DNA of 64,000 nucleotides from Bolinopsis microptera (lineage: Eukaryota > Ctenophora > Tentaculata > Lobata > Bolinopsidae), in contig NC_087081.1 in assembly GCF_026151205.1 (NCBI RefSeq), positions 10,169,113-10,233,112 on the forward strand. The letters run 5' to 3'. Below, one piece after another: positions 11,701 to 24,700 of the stretch. The position numbers and the translations under genes are program-made. The first letter of the stretch is position 1; each line of letters opens with the position of its first letter. The notes below the pieces were generated by a model. That model had not been told where the DNA came from. It did not search any database and worked only from the letters and a program-made list of their open reading frames with translations.

Positions 11701-14700
11701 TATTTCAATTTCTTTTCACAATTACAACGAAAGAGCTTTTTTAGCTTTGAATGTTGAGTAAGGCATTTACTTAGCAGTATAAAAGACATTCATATGGCTT
11801 TTAATCTCGCTTTTAGGAATCAGAAATTACGTAAATTTGAAAATAATACGCTTAATGCATTTTAGGGGACTTTTAACTGACAAAAACGAAGAAATTGACT
11901 TTTAGAGTACAGCAATTAGGCCTACCAACACAAGGCTATTTCCTTTCTATTTCCTTTCTATGTTATTTTGAAATAATGCGAAGGAAGTTGGAACAACCTC
12001 TTAAGAGGAACTGCGAATCCTGATGCGGGACAGAGACATATATACAGAGACAGTAGGGGTAATCTGGCATAAAAAGCTCTCAGTTCCGACTTGTTGTAGT
12101 AGAAGTATAGTAACTAAAAAACAAAGCTGAAAAGTTTTTTAAATATCTCAATTCTTTGACTATTACCATAATTTCTTAGATTGATATTACATTTCGATAT
12201 TACAATCCGTTACGAATTTTTTTTAAAGGTATACATTTTGAGGTTATGAATTTGGTATAAGTGGTTGTATAATGTTAATGGGAGTAAGGAAATTTGTAGC
12301 GTTTAAACTTATTTAGAGCGATATTTAAATAATGACATATTTATTTGACATATACTCTCTATGCTATTTATTTAAGGCTCAAAATGTGTAATTGCAATAA
12401 TTAATTGCAAGGTTTGCACGTCCTTCATGCACATGTTGCCTCCAGTTCATAAGGATAGCCACTTATTTTTACTTTACTTTGTTACATTCCTATACAGAAA
12501 ATAAATTTGCAAAACGAAAAATAAAACTGTGCTGAAAAATAGAGTAAAATTAACTAAGAAACAGCTAAAATTGGGTCACTAGATCTTAATAGTTGTACTT
12601 GTAGAATACGCACCGGTAACATCGGTACTTTAACTTATCATTTTCCTCGACCATTTTCTTAGCGAAGTTTAGTGCAGTGATCAATTTAAAACTCAAATCC
12701 CTCGACCAGAGACAATTATTAATTAATCAAGTTTGATTATTATTAAATAGGTAGACAGACACTTTATCACGTGATGTATCGAAACTGCAATAATATTTGT
12801 TTAGCGAAGTTTAGTGCAGTGATCAATTGAAAACTTATATCCCTCGACCAAAGACAATTATTAATTAATCAAGTTTGATTATTATTAAATAGGTAGACAG
12901 ACACTTTATCACGTCGGTAATACGTGCTGAGATTTATTATGATTAAATTAAACTTAAAAGTCGTTAAATTTGTGCCTCTGTACAGGGATTTATAAGTTAC
13001 TTGGAAGCATAACTTGAACTGCCGTTGCAGTTGTGTATTATACTTTGGTTCAATTATCACGATTGCGTTAGCGCCTGCAAACAGACAATCTCAAGCTCGA
13101 TTTGATGAACTTTTCGTTATTAATTCAAAGATCATGGAAAATTCCATTTTATTTCAGATGAACTATTTAGTTCAATCATCAAAATTGCGATTTTCTAACC
13201 TTGATAATGCGACATTATCATTTCTCTCTCTTATAAAGTTGAGAGAGTCTGACGTTAGTTTGGGGACAAGGGCGTACACAATACACATTGCACAATTTCT
13301 GTTCAGTGAATATTATATAAATCGATTTTTTTGCAGCTGAGAAAAAAATGTTATCCTTATTTTAAAGAGCCACATTAAATTGTGTTGGATCGCTGAATGC
13401 TAAACAATTAACAAGTCTGGAATGTAGCATAGCCAGAGTTAACCAACCTGTTCAACTATCTGGCAGACTATTTCAAGATTTTTGTCTGAATTATCTGCCC
13501 CTGATCAGACTAATCTCCTTGGAAGTAGATCTGGCCCTGATATTTCAGACTTATCTTCTTGGAAGTAGATCTGGCCCTAATATATCATACTAATATTCTT
13601 GGAAGTAGATCTGGCCCTGATATATCAGACTAATCTTCTTGGAAGTAAATATCAAATAACTGTTTGCGATATATTGCTGTACCCAAAAGTCTGTTGCGAA
13701 TATACTATACTTCTACATACCACAAATATACTCCTAGATACCACGAACATACCACTCTGATATTATATCTATCCTGAAATGAAATAGTTTCATCAAATTA
13801 TAACCCACGGTAAGATTGGCGCTGTACTAGACTGTTACTGCTGTACTGTCAACAGACTGTTCAATTTTACACGTGTAGTACACGTGCAGTATAACACGTG
13901 CAGTGCAGTGGTAAACGTGGGTTGATGAAGATTGATATATTTGTTGAAGTATCTTATAGCGACCATTAAATTGTAGCTTTTATCGCACCTTTGCTTTATA
14001 CGTGCAGGGTGGCCCAAAAGTGGCCCTGTCTAGCAAAGTCATTATCGGTATCCAATCAATCATGATCAGGTCGTCATCTCCTCAGTATGTTTTGTAACGC
14101 CTAATGAACCTCATTAATACACGCTAACGCCTTACTCTTTATCAGATTGAGTGACAAGATTACTGACTCGTAGCATCTTTTAAAAATGCTCTCCAAACTC
14201 CTATAGTTTTTACTACTATGCCAATCAATATTATTGTTCGGCTCGAAATATCATAATAGACTATATCTATTGTATATACAAAACTCTTACCTGTACATAA
14301 CATATTTGAAGCTTGAAAAACTTTGAAGCCAAGTTGAGCTTCTTATTCCAATAAGAAGCGGAGTTATTTTGATTTTAAAGTCGCGAAAGCGCCAAAAAAG
14401 GGCGTGGTAAATTTCGCAAAACTACACCATAGCCAAAATTTTACCCAAGCCAAATTTGTTTCTGATGGGTCCCCGATGGGTCCCTTGAGCTATTCCAAGT
14501 CTCAAACCCCTTGGCGGAAGTTATATAGACGGGAATGTCTTCAGATCCTTGACTAGTAAGAAGAAGTATCCTTCTAAAATGTACTGACCTACACAGAAAA
14601 TGAGGAGGACTCGAAAGAGAACAAATGCGTTGTGCTCCGTCATGCTGATATCTCCAGTTCCCACGGTAGTCAGCGTCATAAGGTAGAAGTAGGTACAAGC

Positions 14701-17700
14701 CAGGAAACTGTCGTATTCGTTGGTCACGTGCAGCAACTGAGAAATGTACAGCTTCTTTTAAAGATAACTCAGAAATAGATTAAATTATTATATGTATTAT
14801 AGCCATATTATTATTAACTTATTAACGATACAAATTAATCAGAGGTAACTGAGTTTTTATTATTAATATTTTTTTATTTTTTTATTATTATTTTTTTCTG
14901 AGTTACCGTAACTCGGAAAATAAATTCAGTGTCTAAAATGGTATCATGCCGATGTAATCGGTATCTCATTATACTAGTATAGTAAATACTAGTAAATAAA
15001 TACTAGTGAAGTATAAAGCTGTAATGTAAACATAATAGCGAACTCGTTAATTTTTAAATTCTTATTGACAATTCAGCTGATACGCTGGATTATTCTGGTT
15101 CTAGTTACAATATTTCTACAGGACTCTCATTAGCCTAAGATTGGCTAACAACTATTTAAGATAATAAGATTCCCCTGCAGTTCTGATAAGGGGTGTTAAC
15201 TTTCTGTAGCAGATTTGTAACCTTCTTTACTTCCCATTTAGATAATAAATCATTAGTGGCTTGACTGATAGTGATTGTGCGCGAAGAGATGATATCAATT
15301 ATATAAGTAACGTCAACTGCGCATTACCTGTAATAGTGACAATCTGTCAAGTTATAAAAGTATAAACATCCAGTTCCACCTGTTCTTGTGGTCACTTTAT
15401 CTTCATCATCCGCTTAAAATTAAAATTATATCAGCCAATACTAATAGTGTAATAGCTGCAAGTGGGCCACCTTCAGCTTGTCAGTCTGAAGCTATTAACT
15501 TATTATATTAGATGAAGTACCACGGAGTATCACTGAAAGTGAAGGTTCGCAGATAGCTGCAACCTGTCTTGAGCGGTCAGTATACGTTTTGTCACGTGCA
15601 GTGACCTGCGTGACGGATAGCGCAGTTGTGCTGACCGATATAAAGCCGATGAGTGAGAGTTTGAAGATCATTTTTGGAGCTCGTTTCGAGCAGGCGTTTT
15701 AGCCAGAGTCATTTTCGACCTTAATTTTTGATTTAATGAATGGCCAATTTTTCATCGGGAGATTGAAATTGTGGTATTAGGTGGTCCTGAAAGCAAGTCT
15801 GTCTAGAAACTGATTTGAATGATCACATTTACAGTTCCGAAGCTGTAAGGCTGCGTTGCATATTGCAGTGTTTATTGAAATTGACGAATGAAGTGCACTG
15901 AATTGGGAACCTTAATTCTAGCTGTCTCTACATGAGTTTACAAATAAATTCCTATCTTTGTACCTACCCAGCTGAAACCGAGAACAAATGCAGCGAGTAT
16001 TGTGGCGAGGAAGAGAAGGGATGATATCTTGAATTGGGCGTTGGTCACTGCGCTACGCGTTCGGGGAGGAACTGTCTTGGACCGAAACTTCATCAAAACC
16101 TGAAATTTATTTCCCGGTGAACTTGTAGTTGTACAGAAAAATCTGCACAAAAACCTGAAATTTTGGATTCTAGTGAAACTGTACAGAAACATCTGCACAA
16201 AAACCTGAAATTTTGGATGTTAGTGAACTTGTAGTTGTACAGAAACATCACAAAAACCTGAAATTCTGGTAATCTAGGCGCAAAACCTGCTAGATATTTG
16301 AATTTCAGCTACACCAAAGCCGGTCGATAAAAATAGCTTAGTTCTCATAGAGATATGATATTGGGCGGTTTCTTTAACTTTTTCTCCTAAATTTCATATT
16401 CGAAAACATGTTCTTTCTTTTGATAACAATTTGAAAGATGAAACTCACCAAACTTTCAAGCAGATGCCAGATTTAATTATTAATAATAATGGTTACCGTT
16501 AATGGTATGACCACCTTGGCTCTGTAATCTGTCGAAAGACCGGGTATTTTTTTGTGGATAAATCTGCCAAGCAATCTCGCTAAGTGGGCAACATTTTAAT
16601 AAAACTCGTTCAATAAAGACGCCTGGAAGATGTCTAAATGAGTAAATATGATAACTATAATTTTTCAACCTCAGACAACGCCCTAAAGCTAAGTGACCCT
16701 AAGTACCGAACTGCGATAGTTTCAGAAACAGCTTCTTTCACAGAACAATGCTTCTGTGGAATACATAGGCAGCCTATATGTTAGACAGACTGAGAAAATT
16801 TATATTTTCAAAACAGAGAGAGGTGGCGCGGTGTATGCAGAGTATGACAACGCCACCTCTCAGGCGCGCCACCTCTCAGACACCACTCGTAGGTGGGAAA
16901 TCCATTGTAAGTCTGTGGAGTAGTAGCAAGAAGGTATCGTATATCTCTTGAATATTTATTAATGTCAATGATTTTTTTGTAGGGTCCGCACCAATGTAAT
17001 TATGGTTTTACCACCGTGTTTTGGTTCAGCCGAAATAAATTTTATTATGATGTTTACATAATGTTTCTCACTCCAGCTGCAGTCTGGTAGTGGTAGTGGT
17101 AGTGAATATTTTTCTAGCTCTCTTTTACCATGTTTTTGCCTCACAGGAGATATTGTGGTCTTTTCTAAATATAATTGTATAACTCAATATAAACATACAT
17201 GTAAAGTTTATTTGAATTTTGAAATATAAATAATAAAAGTGACTTTAATCTGGATTATTCGCTACATTCTACAACATATCCTCAATATTAGAGCTTTACA
17301 GAGTGCGATCATTAGTTATCACTGTTATTGTAGATGATAATGGTTTTACTCTTCAATTGTTACTGATAGTGATAACAATATTCAATATTGTTATCATTCT
17401 TGATTGAGATGATAATGGTGTAATGACCATCAACCATACAGTCTATCGTTATAGAGTCTGAACAGGTTGCCAAATGGAACGTAACCCTTTTTATGGGTCC
17501 ATTTCTACATAGTCGCTTTAAGATCACATTGGTTCTTTTTTAACAAATTCGTCGACAGATCCCTAAAAGAGCTTTTGGAGCAATACGGACTCAGTCCTCG
17601 ATTCTAGCTAAACCATAGTTGGTCAGTTCGTACAAAAGTCGTAAAAAATTCGTACAGTTCGGCACCTTTTTTCAGTTCGGGATTAGTTCGGGAAAAATTC

Positions 17701-18670
17701 GCCTCATAAATTTTCGAACTTGGATTTAATCGAAAGAACTTAAATTAACTCAGATGTCAGGCCTTTGATAGATAAGTACCTTTTCAAACGACCGGTGCTT
17801 TTAGCGAGGTTAAAATACTCTTTATCTACCAGTACTATTATCAACGAAATCAGATATGAGTCAAGATTTATTGTATGGTTTAAAATCATTAAGAATTTTG
17901 TTCAAAGAAAGCGACCACTAAAAATAATTTTCATTTGACGCAATATCATTCATTTTAATTGGATTTCTTTGCGATATCACTACTAATATATCATAGAGAT
18001 CAGGATTGATGCTACAGCACTCATTTAACGATTGCATTTTATAAACCAGATTTTAAAGTTATTTAATTGAATTGAAAAGCTGTTTCTAAAACAACCGTTC
18101 CATAGGTGCACAGCACATCGAAAAGTAGAAAATTCAGTGCTGAACTTTTATAGATGAACGTGCAATTTAAAAGAGATCGACAACTTTGTAAAGCAGATTA
18201 TAATTACATATAGTATTCCCACTCCCGATACATCTCAACCTGTGAGAGGGTATATTCTTGCCATTAGTTTAACTGCGTCAAACTTACGATGTAGACGCGT
18301 TATTTTCTCCTGCGTGGTGCTTATATATAACGAGAATTACATAACCGAGAATTTTTTAAATTTTATACTCCAAATAGTCGGCATCGGTAATTGTGACTGA
18401 CTTTTATACCACTGTACATCAGGTGATCAGGGGTCGCTCCTATAATGAAATTTACCAAGGCAAGAATGCCTCCCTCCGTGACAAGTAACACTGTTCACTA
18501 CATCTCTAGACTGAACATCACTGAACTTGGAAATGTTTTGGGCTGGGAAAACTATGTGCTCTATATAAATATAATCGCTGCTATTGACTTCTTCCTCGCT
18601 TTATTCGGTGAGTATTATTAACGAACGAATCTAGTATATTATAACCAATATATACTAATAATCTCAATAA

Positions 18671-18709
<39 letters not shown>

Positions 18710-21700
18710 TGTCTAGTGTCTGTCTGTCTGTACTCTGTATAGTGCCCAAATAGTGCCGACAAAACTCTGACGAAGCCAAATGATTAAGGTTTTTCAAATC
18801 GGTCGGTGGTAAGTGGTTTAAAATTCGGTAAAAATTCGTACAGTTCGGCACCTTTTAAAAGTTCGTACAGTGCGTACTGACCAACTATGAGCTAAACGGC
18901 ACGTGTTAAATTTTTATTTTTGTTTATGGTTTGTCCTCTTTAATACCTATTAGTGTCCAGTACCATATATGCTGTAAATAAAATATTCATACATGATTGT
19001 CTAGTGTCTTTAAATTTAGTCGAATATATTTCTCACAGTAGTTTATTATAAACTACTTTGAGAAATACATTCGATTAAATTTAAATACAGTTTAGCTATA
19101 GATCTCAAATTTAAATCAAATATAGCGCTATAGATGGCGCGATAAAGCGCCAACTAGCGCTAGTTATAGATAATTTTTAGTTTGTGCAAGCTAGTGTTAA
19201 AAGCACTTGATCGCGCCATCGCATTTACACGAAAAAAAGAACGAGTAATCGCTCCTATAAACTTTTATAGCTAAACTGTATTTAAATGTTTGAATGGTCC
19301 CTTAAACTATGGTCGCTGTTTAATATCAAACGTGAAGTAATGCTTTAATGGTCAAAATTTGAACTCCCGTTTTGTACCGCAGTGAATTTAGATGGGACTA
19401 TTTATATATAGACGTTCAAACAGCACCAAATCACTTTCACATTTGTCAAGTAAAATTCGAGTTTGAAGCAATCAACCATCATCTTTAAAGTTTTAACTGT
19501 TCAAATAATTTCGCGTACATTAAAGCTTATAAGCATTAGAGTTGTTGGTAACTATAGCTTTTCAATTAATCATATAGTGTGATAGGTCGCGGCAGCATAC
19601 TCACTTCCTAATTAGATTTATTCTTCTACTGTTATGATTAAATAACTGTATAGAATATGAAAACAGTTATCTTGTGATAGAGACAACCACGATTTTGTAA
19701 CATTTAGTCGACTTCACGGTCGTTGGTCATGTGATAGAGGAGCTGTCGCCTGTCATGTAAGCATATAGTTAATAGTTAATAGTACTATGTTTACAGTATG
19801 CACTGCGAAGGGGTATCCTAGGAAGTTTCTTGAACTTTTAACAGGTACCCCTCCTCATTTAACCCTCAATTAAGTTTCCTATCATTCGGCTGAGTCGACC
19901 GAGGAGATCTCATAGATCCAATGTATCCTTAGCTACTCCCTAGACTAGGTGACACTGGGATTCGAACCCTGTCATGATAACGACTATCCACAAAATTGCG
20001 ATTTCACGTGGACAATGGTACTGCAGTGGTAGTTGTCCAATGATCATTTTCATCGGTCGATTATAATATCTAATAATCTAATATTGAATGTTAGATTATT
20101 AGACGGGTATTTGATATCCGATATTAAGTATCAAATATCGGATATCAAACATCAAATTTCGATTATTAAATATCAAATATATTGTCGGCGATTCTACTTG
20201 ACGCAATGATACGTGCATATCCGAAGGTAGTCCATGTTATGGATCATTCACACTATGCGTTAGTCGGATTTTAACCATTTTATACCTGATCCTTCCCTTC
20301 TTTAAGCCATTTTCACATTGACACAGTGTAGAAATAACAAAGCTTTTCCGAACCCCTTTTCCGAACCCCCTCCCTATGATACTGATAGCTTACTTAATAT
20401 TTTGTTATCTGACCCTCAATCTAACAGATCATTCCATCAGTTTTAGCAATAATCTATCGTCTCTAATTTTTCAAAATTATTTTACTACCGACTATACGGT
20501 ATCTGATACCGTATCTAAAAATCAATCAGCACTTCTGAATTTAACTTACTTTCTTGTTCAGAAATATGAAGAAGTGTCTCATTGTCCACGATGTCATTCT
20601 GAAATAAGGTATTTATTAATTCAACGAATATTAACACGACTTTTCGCAAAAAAAGATATAATTTTGAAAGTTTTTTGGCGGGGTCGAATGCTTTTATGGT
20701 CTTTTGGTTGCAGTATAAAGAAATACAAAATTGGCCAAGGAATAAATAATTTAGGTCCCGAAAAATAGACCCAAAAGTGCTGTCAAAATCTCATCATCAG
20801 TTAGAGCTGCCTCGCCTCGCATTCGAACTTTTCCTTTTGGAGGCCTCCTGCTGGGTAACACTATATAAGCTCTCAGACACTGGCTAACTTACCGCGCACG
20901 GCTTAGTTTCTGTGTCTTTTCTGTGGCCGTGTGTTCCGTTTTGTGCCACCCTCTCTGCCGTTCTCGCGTTTGCGCTGATCACCCACTCCTCAGTGGGCTG
21001 TTCATTTGACAGAGTTACTGGCTGGCACTTCCATTATTTTCCCGCAGATGCGATATGCCGTATTCAACGAACATTATAGGTAACGGATATTAGAACCGTT
21101 TATCACGAGTAGGTTGACGACACAAAACTGATTGCCTTCGACAAATTTCACTTAAATTGATGACGCAAAGATGATTCATTTTAGCAAAATCGCTAAAATG
21201 ACAATCTTAACCGTGCCTTAAGCGACCATAATGGTGCCTTAAGAACCGTGCCTTATGTAACCCTTGTGCCTTAACCGTGCCTTAACCGTGCCTTAACTGT
21301 ACTTGAACCGTGCCTTAACCGTGCTTTGCCACACTACCGAATTGCCCATTTTACTGACACCACGGCATCAACTTTAACGTGACTTTTCGCAAAAACCGTA
21401 AAAGATATACAACTGAAACTTTTTTCCCCGCCCCCCCCCCCCCCCCCCCCCCCATGTCAAAATCAAATTAAATCTCCTAGTATCAAACAGGAGATGGAAT
21501 GTTGTTAAGTGTTCCTTTAATCCTTATCTGCGAATCATCTGTCAGAGGTAATATCTGTGGTTCGTAATCTGGGCTAATGGATATAATTATAACCTGTCAG
21601 TATTTGTTCACTTTTAGAGAAAGTCTCACGAAGCTGTCTGAGTGTCTGGGATTCAAACGGAGACAGGTCAGAGGTATTGAATACGCAGTGCTGCACGCCG

Positions 21701-24700
21701 CCGCCGATGATGATCTTCCGGCCGATGATCTAAACGGCGTACAAGGCGTGAACCTGTTTATACGCCGAATGCGCCGTTTCGTAATTTTGGCAAGAATTTT
21801 TTGAACGAAATCCAACATTTCAGACCATATTATTTTCTATATAATTTCTCGTGTTAACATTCAAAACTGTTAAAAATTGCTCTCCACAGGGCATTATTCT
21901 AGAGGAAAATTTAATTTGCGAAATCACGTGACCTCACGTTGATTACGCCATCACCGATTTTAACCACGCCGCTGCCGTTAAAAAAACGGCGGCGTGCAGC
22001 ACTGTGAATACGTAAAGACCACACATTAAATGCAAAATTTAGTGACTTGACAAAATTTTAATGGTATGGCAAGAATGAACAAATTTGCTAGTATAGATAG
22101 CATGGCAAATGTCACAAGTCCATTATAAACTGTCCATTTTAAACAAGTCCATTATATTAAGCTGACACAAGTCCATTATGATTATGAACGAGGTACGGAT
22201 CTGCGTTCTGCAGGCGGCACTGGCCCGCTCTGTCTGTCGCAGGAATCGATTCGCGACCGGGACATGATTTCAGGCCTGACTGGGACCGGGACCGGGACCA
22301 AGAATCCTGAATTAACCGGGACCGGGACCGGGATCATAAATCAGCATTTGACCGGGACCGGGACCGGGATGAAAAATGTGACTTGACCGGGACCGGGACC
22401 GGGATAGCTCAAAATTGCCAATCCCGGTACCGGGATTCCCGGTATCGGGAATTCCGGTCGACTACTGGTTAATTCATGATCATAATTGATTACTCAAACT
22501 TGTTTAGCAATTTTAAACATTGTTTTATTTGGCTCAGAGGATGTTTAAAGATGAAATTCACAATGAATGAAAAGAAAAACTTAAAATCACAGCGAATGAA
22601 ATTATGTAAAAGATCCCGGTCAAAATCCCGGCAAATTTGAGTGATTGACCGGGACCGGGACCGAGACCAAGAATCCCGAATTAACCGGGACCGGGACCGG
22701 GATCATAATTCAGCATTTGACCGGGACCGTGACCGGGATAGCTCAAAATTGCCAATCCCGGTACCGGGTATCCCGGTCGATTCCTGGTCTGTCGCTATAG
22801 AATATGTTCATATTTCGCTTAGGTTTCCTTCACATATTACGTAATCAGCTGAGGGGGAGGGGGGTTTCCAAATGATTACACTAGTGTAATTTTAACACAA
22901 TAGCTGTGTAAAACTGATTACGGAAGGGGTAGGGGGCTTAAAAATTGTCCAAAAAGTGAAGAAATCTATACTTTTAATACGCTCGTATATCTTTAACCTT
23001 GCTACTAAATCACGAGACCTGACCCATTATTCTCTCATAAAGATGTAGTGAATATACGGTCACGAATTGCAGACAGGGTATGAATATTTTCTTGCGAATT
23101 ATGAATATTGTTTTGCGAACAGAGATTATACTACTTTAATATACTTCAACTTGTTGTACGATCTCGTTGTGTGACCAATCACAGACTTATAAATACGGCA
23201 TGTGACTCGGTGACTGGTTCTGACGAACAGAGATTTTAACTATCTTATATGATTTTAACCCAACTCCATTCAGAGATTTTAATATGTATGTGTTATTCTG
23301 ATCACGTGACTTTTAAAGATGCAACCAATCAACTATAACTACTATAGTCACTCGAGAAATTGAGCCTCTCTGGTTTGGCTACCTTAAATTCGAACCTCTC
23401 TATTTCGCACTCATTTATGAGGTTAACCCTCCGTTCACAACAAATCTTACTATATATAAAGCGAGACGATATATATATATATATATATGGATCCGTGCCA
23501 TTTTACTGACACCACGGCATCAACTTTAACGCGAATTTCCGCAAAAACCGTTAAATTTGCGTTAAAATTGATGCCGTGGTGTCAGTAAAATGGCACGATT
23601 AAATATATTTAAAGTCACTATTGTGACGGTACATCACTATTGTGACGGTACATTAGGGCCTGAACGGAACCCCTCGGTTTCAGTTCCTTGTTTAACACTG
23701 CCGTACAGCAAGGACATTCGCCGGGTTCTCCAAGGATGGGCACATAGCTCACTCCACACAATGCTCTGTCAAATGTTGCTTATATACCAAGGATCTACAG
23801 GAAATATTTCCTTGTAAGTTTTAGAGGGCGATCTGTGAACAGACAACTACCTCATTCCCAACTATAGGAACTAGAATTCCTATACTATCCCAACAAGCTA
23901 CACCAAGCATAGTTTCAGATGAGAACAGCCGCGATAATTCAGCAGGCTAGTACTCTTGATTATATATATATATCGTCTCGCTTTTTATATAGTAAGATAT
24001 GTAATAGGTCGGGTATTGAGCCATTTAACTGATTTTACCCAAGAGTTTCGCTATCTCTAAGAAAAGGTCTTGCTATCCGTACCGCGTCGTAACTCCATAT
24101 GGCTGGAGTTATATATAATATTTAAATAATAGAGCTTTAGAGAGTTGTCTTATTTAATGTTTTAATTCGGCCAAAAAGCCAAAAGGGAACAAATATGGGC
24201 CTGGCTACACGCGGGCACCATGCAGAGCGTCCAGGACCCCATCATGCAAAGGTTCGGTCATGAGGGGTACCAACCTGTAAATCCCTTTACTGAATATGGT
24301 ACAGTGCCATGAGGGGTACCAACCTGTAAATCCCTTTACTGAATATGGTACAGTGCCATGAGGGGTACCAACCTGTAAATCCCTTTACTGAATATGATAC
24401 AGTGCCATGTCTACCAACCTGTAAATCCCTTTACTGAATATGGTACAGTGCCATGAGGGGTACCAACCTGTAAATCCCTTTACTGAATATGGTACAGTGC
24501 CATGAGGGGTACCAACCTGTAAATCCCTTTACTGAATATGGTACAGTGCCATGTCTACCAACCTGTACAGTGCCATGTGGGGTACCAACCTGTAAATCCC
24601 TTTACTGAATATGGTAAGGTACAGTGCCATGAGAGGTATTCCCAGAAGTGAGTAGAGGATAGTGAAGTAGCGTCCCATATCTGTTTTCGGGTACATGTTA

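Larger units (their letters stand above)
17614..18889. mobile_element. Non-autonomous hAT-like element carrying a host-like exon
   Basis: Terminal inverted repeats start CATAGTTGGTCAGT on the left and end ACTGACCAACTATG on the right, with a shared sub-terminal CAGTTCGGCACCTTTT block in opposite orientation. The element is flanked by a perfect 8-bp direct duplication AGCTAAAC (17,606-17,613 and 18,890-18,897), the target-site length typical of hAT transposons. At 1,276 bp it shows no transposase frame. Its interior holds a GT microsatellite and an intact exon-like frame resembling the first exon of a GPCR. It sits in a K2P-2 intron. Confidence 0.85.

Noticed and set aside
20376-20768. Plus-strand open frame of 130 codons
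   Set aside because: AT-driven composition, no domain or splice context, lies in a K2P-2 intron antisense to the gene. Kept only as a remark.
22641-22844. Frame encoding DRDRDRD repeats
   Set aside because: Translation of the GACCGG repeat inside a hAT-like element.
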